Source of the DNA: an uncultured Bacteroidota bacterium
GTDB taxonomy: Bacteria > Bacteroidota > Bacteroidia > Flavobacteriales > Flavobacteriaceae
Direction: 5' to 3'
DNA length: 41,574 bases
Assembly (NCBI GenBank): GCA_902546095.1
Contig: CACCIQ010000008.1
Coordinates: 1 to 41,574, forward strand
Below the pieces are notes generated by a model. It was given only the letters and a program-made list of their open reading frames with translations, was not told the origin of the DNA and made no database searches. The translations under genes and the position numbers were made by a program. Below, in pieces: positions 36,097-41,574 of this stretch (positions are counted from its first letter, which is position 1; every line of letters begins with the position of its first letter).

Positions 36097-36759
36097 TTAA
36101 TTTGTTCTAAATTCTTTAAGATATATGGGTTCAAAATAAGCTAAATCTTCAAAATCACTATTCTTAAGTTTATCAAATGCTAAATCAATCATATTTTTAG
36201 ACGTTGGTCTTAAAATTGAACTTTCAAAAGAAAAATTATCATTAGTATTAATTAATTCTTTGCATTTAAATTGACCATCACCAATAAATAATAATTTATT
36301 ATTTTTTGAAATATCTATAAATGATTTATGATTGATTATTTCAGGTTTTTCTTCCCTGATCACATTAAGATTTGAGTCATATATGCATGAATAAACTTCA
36401 TCTCTTCGAGCATCCATTGTTGATACAATAAATCCATCATATTTTATCGAGTTAGCTAATATTTTTAATGATGAAATAGAGATTAAGGGAATATCTAGCC
36501 CATAACATAAACCTTTCGCAGCAGATAATCCAATTCTTAAACCTGTATATGATCCTGGTCCTCTGCTTACTGAAATTGCACTTAATTGATTGAATTCAGT
36601 ATTATTTTTATTTAATAATTCTTTTATAAAAACATGAAGATTCTCTGAGTGGGAATAATTTAAAGAATCTTGCTCTATGCAATCAACCAAATCATTTTCA
36701 AAAGATAATGAAACAGAACAATTTGTAGTGGAAGTTTCAATATTAAGTATGTGGGACAT
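36097..36759 (-). CDS. tsaB: tRNA threonylcarbamoyladenosine biosynthesis protein TsaB
   Basis: TsaB pairs with TsaD and, with TsaE and TsaC, makes the t6A modification at position 37 of ANN-decoding tRNAs. The 220-residue protein starts MSHILNIETSTTNCSVSLSF, an ASKHA-type opening, and includes the family signature ISVSRGPGSYTGLRIGLSAA followed by KGLCYGLDIPLISISSL, then VSTMDARRDEVYSCIYD. The phosphate-binding details of TsaD are absent, as expected for the inactive partner. It is the last gene of the leftward run, 7 bases after TolC, so it may be co-transcribed with the exporter; this neighbourhood is common in flavobacteria. Confidence 0.95.
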   Translation of the reverse strand: MSHILNIETSTTNCSVSLSFENDLVDCIEQDSLNYSHSENLHVFIKELLNKNNTEFNQLSAISVSRGPGSYTGLRIGLSAAKGLCYGLDIPLISISSLKILANSIKYDGFIVSTMDARRDEVYSCIYDSNLNVIREEKPEIINHKSFIDISKNNKLLFIGDGQFKCKELINTNDNFSFESSILRPTSKNMIDLAFDKLKNSDFEDLAYFEPIYLKEFRTN

Positions 36760-36766
36760 TTAATTA

Positions 36767-38182
36767 TTAGTCAATTGAAAGGGGGACACCAAAATAAAAT
36801 TCAAGAACTTTAATTTTAAATATCAAATCAAATTTACTTGTAATCAAATCTGATTGTGCTGATTCAAATCTTTGCTTTACCTGAGTAAAATCAAAGGAAT
36901 TCATTGCACCTAGCTCAAACTTTTCTCTTGCATACTCATATGAAAGTTCTCTTGACTCTAAAGATTTTTTGGATGCAGCATAAGCTTTTAATGCACCTTT
37001 CGCATCATTATGAGCTTGATTTATTGTGTTTTCTAAATCTAATTTCTTTTGTAGCAATTGATTTTCATTTCTTAAGATATTAACCTTACTTCGATTAACA
37101 TTTGATTTAACAGAAAAATTATTAAGAATTGGAATAGAAAGACTTAATCCAAAATTTTGTCCTGCATTGTTGTCAAATTGCTCACTGAACGATTTCGCAC
37201 CAACGACCCTAGTCGATTGCACAGGAGTTAAAACTCTTTGATTTGTATTTTCGACAAATCCAATAGGAACATTTTGAAATTCACCTGTACCAATTAGCCT
37301 ATCGCTATATGCAATTCGAGTACTATATGAGTAAAATGCTGAAAGCCTAGGTTGCAGAAGACTTCTGTTAAATTCTAAATTCTTTTTTGCAATTTCAAGA
37401 TTTGTTTCAAAAAGCTTTATTTCATTTCGGTTACTAACAGCCACAGCAAAAATTTCTTGTGGTGATTTATCCAAAATACTTGATATTTCTAAGTCATACT
37501 CCTCATCAGCAATCTCAAAATTATTATAGTCATCTAATAACAAAAGTTGAGCAAGAGCAATTTTTGAAAGAGTATAGTTGTTTTGAGCATCAATTAAAGT
37601 TTTTTCAACACTGGCTAGATTAGCTTCAAATTCAAACAAATCACCTTTCGGGATAACACCATTACTAACTAATTCTTTTGCTCTTTCAACCTCACTTTTT
37701 GAGATTTCTAATTGTGACTCTTGAATTTTAATGAACTCTTTATTGAATAATATCTGTAAATATGAATTCGCAACTAGTAGTGATATATTTTCTTTCATAT
37801 CAGCTAATTGATATTGGCTTGAAAGAATTCTTAAGTTTGCCAAATGCAACTGTTTTATATTTTTCAACCCATTGTAAATATCAACACCAAGGTTCAAATT
37901 CATTGATGAGAATTGTGTTGTAATATTCTCGAGTAGACCAGTTGTTATATTTTGGTTTAGTCCGACATTCCAAGAGTGAGAACTTCCAATATTAATGTTC
38001 GGGATAAAATTACCAACCGCATTTTTTCTGTTTATTTCTGAGTCAACATAATCGAGTTCAGACTGTTTTATTGAGATATTTTCATCAATAGCTCTTTTAA
38101 CACTCATTTCAAGTGTCCATTTTTCCTGAGTATACGAAAATGAAAAAAATAAGGTTAATAGTAGAATAAATATATTCTTCAT
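36767..38182 (-). CDS. TolC-family outer-membrane efflux protein
   Basis: The outer-membrane channel of a tripartite exporter. The 471-residue protein has a signal peptide (MKNIFILLLTLFFSFSYTQ), then WTLEMSVKRAIDENISIKQS, the usual TolC start, and two similar halves of long helices and strands (NSYLQILFNKEF; LEFNRSLLQPRLSAFYSYST; GLSLSIPILNNFSVKSNVNR; LGAMNSFDFTQVKQRFESAQ), ending FKIKVLEFYFGVPLSID. It lies 2 bases after the adaptor gene and 7 bases before tsaB. The substrate cannot be told from sequence. Confidence 0.95.
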   Translation of the reverse strand: MKNIFILLLTLFFSFSYTQEKWTLEMSVKRAIDENISIKQSELDYVDSEINRKNAVGNFIPNINIGSSHSWNVGLNQNITTGLLENITTQFSSMNLNLGVDIYNGLKNIKQLHLANLRILSSQYQLADMKENISLLVANSYLQILFNKEFIKIQESQLEISKSEVERAKELVSNGVIPKGDLFEFEANLASVEKTLIDAQNNYTLSKIALAQLLLLDDYNNFEIADEEYDLEISSILDKSPQEIFAVAVSNRNEIKLFETNLEIAKKNLEFNRSLLQPRLSAFYSYSTRIAYSDRLIGTGEFQNVPIGFVENTNQRVLTPVQSTRVVGAKSFSEQFDNNAGQNFGLSLSIPILNNFSVKSNVNRSKVNILRNENQLLQKKLDLENTINQAHNDAKGALKAYAASKKSLESRELSYEYAREKFELGAMNSFDFTQVKQRFESAQSDLITSKFDLIFKIKVLEFYFGVPLSID

Positions 38183-38184
38183 AA

Positions 38185-39321
38185 TTAGTTGTCGTATTTA
38201 TATTCTTGTTCTTCAACATCACCTCTTTTTAGTGGCTCAGTTTTATTCCAAATCTTTATATTATCACTCTCAGAAACACCACCTAGGACCTCAGCATAGA
38301 CTCCATCAGAAATACCAAGTTCAATATCCTTTCTCTCAAACTTTTGACCTGATATTTGGACTTCGACAAAAGGTTTTTTTGTTGAATTATCAAATTGTAA
38401 TAATGATTCATTAATTGACAATATATCTTTTTTTACATCAGTAATTATTGTTGCATTGGCACTATATCCGGCTCTAACAACATATTCGTCATCTAAAAAT
38501 ACTTCACCTTCAATTTTAAACTGAATAGCACCAGCAACTTCAATACCTTTAGGTGCTATAAGTGTTAATTTTGCATCGTATTCTTTTTCTTCAATTGCAC
38601 CCAATGAAATTTTAAGATCCATTCCAATTTCTAATTTACCAACCTCTCCCTCGTCAACTCTACCTTCAAAAATCATTTTATTCAAGTCAGCTACCGTCGC
38701 TATAGTTGTCCCTGGGTTAAATGTATTAGCTTCTATTGCTTGGTCACCCTCTTTAACTGGAACCTGTAATACTGTCCCTGAGACTGTGGATCTAACATTT
38801 GTATTAGTAAGTGCAGACCCTCCAACAGATCCAAGTCTGATAATTTGTAAATCTGAAAGAGCATTTTCTAAATTTTGTTGATCTTGATTATACCTTAATT
38901 CCACTGTATTAAAATCCTGTTCTGATATTACTCCTTTATCAAACAACTTTTTATTTCTTTCAAATTCTTTTGTAGAATTATTTAAAACTATTCTTGCTGT
39001 TTTTACTCTTCCTTCTGCGCTGTTAAGTGATTGTTCATTTGGAACTACTTTAATCTTTGCTAATAAATCACCAGCAACTACCTCATCTCCTTCTTCCACG
39101 AAAATTTCATCTATAATTCCACTGATTTGAGGAACAATATTAACTTCATCCTCAGGAACAACACTTCCAGTAGCAACAATTTTTTCCTCAATCGTTTGTT
39201 TTGATAGTTTAGAGGTTTCATATGTAATAGCAGATCTACTATTCGTTTTGATATAATAGGCCATAGAAAATAAAAATCCTAGTATGATTGCGCCTATTCC
39301 AAAATATTTTAAATATTTCAT
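38185..39321 (-). CDS. Periplasmic adaptor (HlyD/MacA-type membrane fusion protein)
   Basis: Links the inner-membrane ABC permeases to TolC. Of 378 residues, about 7-24 form the membrane anchor (FGIGAIILGFLFSMAYYI). Then come the first half of the lipoyl-like domain (IVPQISGIIDEIFVEEGDEV), an alpha-helical hairpin (about 90-150), the second lipoyl half (VRSTVSGTVLQVPVKEGDQA), a beta-barrel domain (GRVDEGEVGKLEIGMDLKIS), and a C-terminal membrane-proximal domain. The layout fits MacA-like adaptors of ABC exporters more than RND adaptors, given the neighbouring MacB permeases. It starts 17 bases after the permease gene. Confidence 0.94.
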   Translation of the reverse strand: MKYLKYFGIGAIILGFLFSMAYYIKTNSRSAITYETSKLSKQTIEEKIVATGSVVPEDEVNIVPQISGIIDEIFVEEGDEVVAGDLLAKIKVVPNEQSLNSAEGRVKTARIVLNNSTKEFERNKKLFDKGVISEQDFNTVELRYNQDQQNLENALSDLQIIRLGSVGGSALTNTNVRSTVSGTVLQVPVKEGDQAIEANTFNPGTTIATVADLNKMIFEGRVDEGEVGKLEIGMDLKISLGAIEEKEYDAKLTLIAPKGIEVAGAIQFKIEGEVFLDDEYVVRAGYSANATIITDVKKDILSINESLLQFDNSTKKPFVEVQISGQKFERKDIELGISDGVYAEVLGGVSESDNIKIWNKTEPLKRGDVEEQEYKYDN

Positions 39322-39338
39322 ATTATAAATTTAAATTA

Positions 39339-40604
39339 TTATTCTTCTCTTAGAGCATCAATTGGTTTTATACTAACAGCTTTTTGAGCAGGTAGCATAC
39401 CAATTAATGTACCTAATATTATCATAAGAGCTAATGCTCCAAAAATAAACTTTAATGGAACAGTTGGATTTGTATAAGGAAAATCTGATAAATCCTCAGT
39501 TGCTACATTAATACCATAGAGGATTAATGTTCCTAAAATAATTCCAATTATTCCAGATAAGATTGTTAAGAAAACAGATTCTGTAATTATTTGATTTCTT
39601 ATTTGCTTTGGAGTTGCACCTAATGCTCGTCTAATTCCAATTTCTTTTGTTCTTTCTTTTACAGATATTAATAAAATATTACCTATACCTATAACACCTG
39701 CAAGTATGGTTGCAATTCCAACTATTAGAGACAGAAATGACAAACCATCAACAAAATTTACGGTGTCTCTAAAAACTTTTCCTAAGTTAAATGAGCCTAG
39801 TGCCTCATCATCTTTTGGATTAATATCTTTTATGTCTTTTAATACAGCTTTCACTTCTTTTTCAACTTGAACAACATCACTATCATCATATGCTGACATC
39901 ATAAAAAACCCCACATCTTCGCCTGTATTAAATAAATCTTTAAATGTTACAAACGGAATATATATGTCACCATCATCACCAAAACCTCCCCCTTGAACAA
40001 ACTTATGGACTCCTATGACTTTAAAGGAGATATTGTTGATTGCTATATATTCCCCAATTGGATTTTCATCCTCTTCAAATAATTCTTCAACAGTTCTTTC
40101 ACCAATTACACAAACTTTTCTACTATTATTCATGTCAGTTTCATTAATAAATCTTCCTCCATCAAAAACTTTTGTAGTGGCAATCTTTATATATTCGGGG
40201 TACTCACCATATACAGCATAAGTTCCGGATTTAGACTTTCTAACTACATTACCACCTGCAGATCCAAAAACTCCTCTAACATTTCTTGGGGCGATAAATT
40301 CAATTTGAGGAACTCTCTTTTTAATAATAGAAACATCTGTTGTTTTTAATTGAATACCACGTCTTGCTTTATATCCAGCATAAGGAAGAGAAGTATATTG
40401 TCCCCAGACGAATAAACTATTAGATGAAATGGATGCAAAGGCTTTTTCAAAACCATTGTCAAGTCCTTTTGCAGCTCCTGCTAAAGTTATATAAATGAAT
40501 ATTCCCCAAAGTACACCAATCATAGTAATAATTGTTCTTGTTCTATTTTTTTGAATAGATCCAAAAATTTCTTGCCATGTATCTTTTGAAAATAACTCTT
40601 TCAT
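39339..40604 (-). CDS. MacB-like ABC transporter permease (second of pair)
   Basis: A 421-residue inner-membrane protein of the MacB/FtsX type with no nucleotide-binding domain of its own. Layout: cytoplasmic start with MKELFSKDTWQEIFGSIQKN, first helix at about 22-42 (TIITMIGVLWGIFIYITLAG), a large periplasmic domain of about 245 residues, then three helices near the C-terminus (ILAGVIGIGNILLISV; the segment after SVFLTILSGIIGIILG; FIFGALALMIILGTLIGMLP) and the terminal PAQKAVSIKPIDALREE. The cytoplasmic coupling motif VKERTKEIGIRRALGATPKQ is clear. Its ATG directly follows the stop of the other permease with no base between. Confidence 0.93.
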   Translation of the reverse strand: MKELFSKDTWQEIFGSIQKNRTRTIITMIGVLWGIFIYITLAGAAKGLDNGFEKAFASISSNSLFVWGQYTSLPYAGYKARRGIQLKTTDVSIIKKRVPQIEFIAPRNVRGVFGSAGGNVVRKSKSGTYAVYGEYPEYIKIATTKVFDGGRFINETDMNNSRKVCVIGERTVEELFEEDENPIGEYIAINNISFKVIGVHKFVQGGGFGDDGDIYIPFVTFKDLFNTGEDVGFFMMSAYDDSDVVQVEKEVKAVLKDIKDINPKDDEALGSFNLGKVFRDTVNFVDGLSFLSLIVGIATILAGVIGIGNILLISVKERTKEIGIRRALGATPKQIRNQIITESVFLTILSGIIGIILGTLILYGINVATEDLSDFPYTNPTVPLKFIFGALALMIILGTLIGMLPAQKAVSIKPIDALREE

Positions 40605-41574
40605 TTACTTATCATTTAAAGCTAAAATAGGTTTGATTTTTGAAGCTCTTTTAGCTGGAATATAACCTGCAATTGCACCGAAAATAATTAACATTACAGT
40701 TGCTAAAATCGCTGTATTCAAATCTACATAAGGATCTGTAATGTAAAATTCTTCTTTTAATGTATCGCCAAGAGCTGATAAAAAGCCTACCCCAATGAAT
40801 AATCCAATATAACCTGAAATTGTTGTTATAAAAATTGATTCTTGTAATACCATCCAAACTATTGATGATGGTGTTGCACCAACAGCTTTTCTTATTCCAA
40901 ATTCTTTGGTTCTTTCTTTAATAACAAAAACCATAATATTTGATATTCCAATTATTCCAGCTAGCAGAGTTCCTATTCCAACAAAGATTATGATATAATT
41001 CAAAGCCATAGAAAAATCTTGATTATCTTTCATGTCTTTTGCTGCACTTCTTAGTCTTAATCCTCTTGGATCAGATGGATCTACTTTCTTTTTATTTTTT
41101 AGAAATGATTTCAATTTTTTTTCAAGCTCAAGCGCACCATCATACCCAATTGATGGTTTATATGATAGAATAATTGAATTCACCTTATCCGTGTTTTTCA
41201 GGATCTTTTGAAGAGTAGTATATGCTGTATAGATAATTCTTTCTTCATTATCCCCTCCATCATCTTGATAAACACCAACAACTTTCCAAGATCTTCCACC
41301 TCCGCTAACGTATTTACCAATGGCATCCTCATCACCAAAAAGATCTTGTTTAACTAATCTGCCTAAAACAACATTTTTTTCATTATTTAAAACATCTAAC
41401 TCATTAATATATCTTCCAAACATCACCACATTCATTTCACTATCTTGATTTGAAGGTCCAACTCCTCGTATTGTATAATTATTTGATTTTAATTTGTAAC
41501 CAACTTCTCCGCTAATTGTAATTCTGGGAGTTAATCCTTCAATAAAAAAATCAAACTTATTAGATATGTCATTT
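40605..41574 (-). CDS. MacB-like ABC transporter permease (first of pair, 5' end outside window)
   Basis: The frame stays open through the right edge of the window; the ATG at 41435 is internal, since upstream codons read on as periplasmic-domain sequence (EGLTPRITISGEVGYKLKSN). About 322 residues are visible: most of the periplasmic domain, then three C-terminal helices, the coupling motif VIKERTKEFGIRKAVGATPS and the end PAKRASKIKPILALNDK. It parallels the second permease, and the two presumably form a heterodimer. The ATP-binding subunit is not in the window and is expected just upstream on this strand. Expected missing part: the cytoplasmic start, first helix and first ~60 residues of the periplasmic domain. 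Confidence 0.92.
   Translation of the reverse strand, partial: NDISNKFDFFIEGLTPRITISGEVGYKLKSNNYTIRGVGPSNQDSEMNVVMFGRYINELDVLNNEKNVVLGRLVKQDLFGDEDAIGKYVSGGGRSWKVVGVYQDDGGDNEERIIYTAYTTLQKILKNTDKVNSIILSYKPSIGYDGALELEKKLKSFLKNKKKVDPSDPRGLRLRSAAKDMKDNQDFSMALNYIIIFVGIGTLLAGIIGISNIMVFVIKERTKEFGIRKAVGATPSSIVWMVLQESIFITTISGYIGLFIGVGFLSALGDTLKEEFYITDPYVDLNTAILATVMLIIFGAIAGYIPAKRASKIKPILALNDK

Noticed and set aside
1-41574. CRISPR array, prophage, insertion sequence, tRNA or rRNA
   Set aside because: No direct-repeat and spacer pattern, integrase, transposase, terminal inverted repeats or RNA gene signature was seen on reading through the window.

Overview
The window is a gene-dense, visibly AT-rich stretch (roughly 30% G+C by eye, not counted) of a Bacteroidota chromosome, very likely Flavobacteriaceae. 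The evidence is a complete SprA and a T9SS type B (CHU_C) sorting domain, a PorP/SprF protein, Bacteroidota-type promoters (TTTG / TAnnTTTG), no Shine-Dalgarno pattern, and gene strings familiar from flavobacteria (maeB-ruvA-sprA-gcvH-vanZ-like-tonB-cyoE; nadK-DUF6089-uppS-bamA-skp-skp-murI). Tight spacing, many overlapping genes and few terminators suggest a compact, possibly marine, genome; this last point is inference. No RNA gene, insertion sequence, phage, CRISPR or plasmid element was seen, and there is no gene-free stretch above about 150 bases.

Layout. (1) 1-6918: the 3' part of a PorP/SprF gene meets, tail to tail, a giant repetitive secreted adhesin-like protein. (2) 7061-18445: malic enzyme, RuvA, the T9SS outer-membrane translocon SprA, glycine-cleavage H protein, a VanZ-like membrane protein and a TonB-type energy transducer, all rightward. 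(3) 18496-23443: a respiratory oxidase cassette with heme O synthase, two subunit III proteins, subunit IV, a cysteine-poor SCO-like protein, SCO, DUF420 and a 59-residue CxxC membrane protein. (4) 23445-28215, leftward: pdxJ, an alpha/beta hydrolase, then tig-clpP-clpX. (5) 28295-36094, rightward: nadK, a DUF6089 outer-membrane protein, uppS, bamA, two Skp/OmpH chaperones, a strong terminator, murI and an Nfu-type Fe-S carrier. (6) 36097-41574, leftward: a MacB-like exporter (two permeases, adaptor, TolC) and tsaB; the first permease runs off the window and its ATPase is probably just beyond.

The genes form an envelope and energy theme: BamA and Skp insert outer-membrane barrels such as SprA and TolC, UppS and MurI feed the cell wall, SprA exports the CHU_C protein, and the cox cassette builds the terminal oxidase. 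Most of the window is ordinary core genome. I found no convincing new system. The best leads are the two small or degenerate proteins in the oxidase cassette, the clustering of TTG starts at coupled gene junctions (sprA and bamA included), the terminator that touches the murI start codon, and the block-duplicated repeats of the adhesin.
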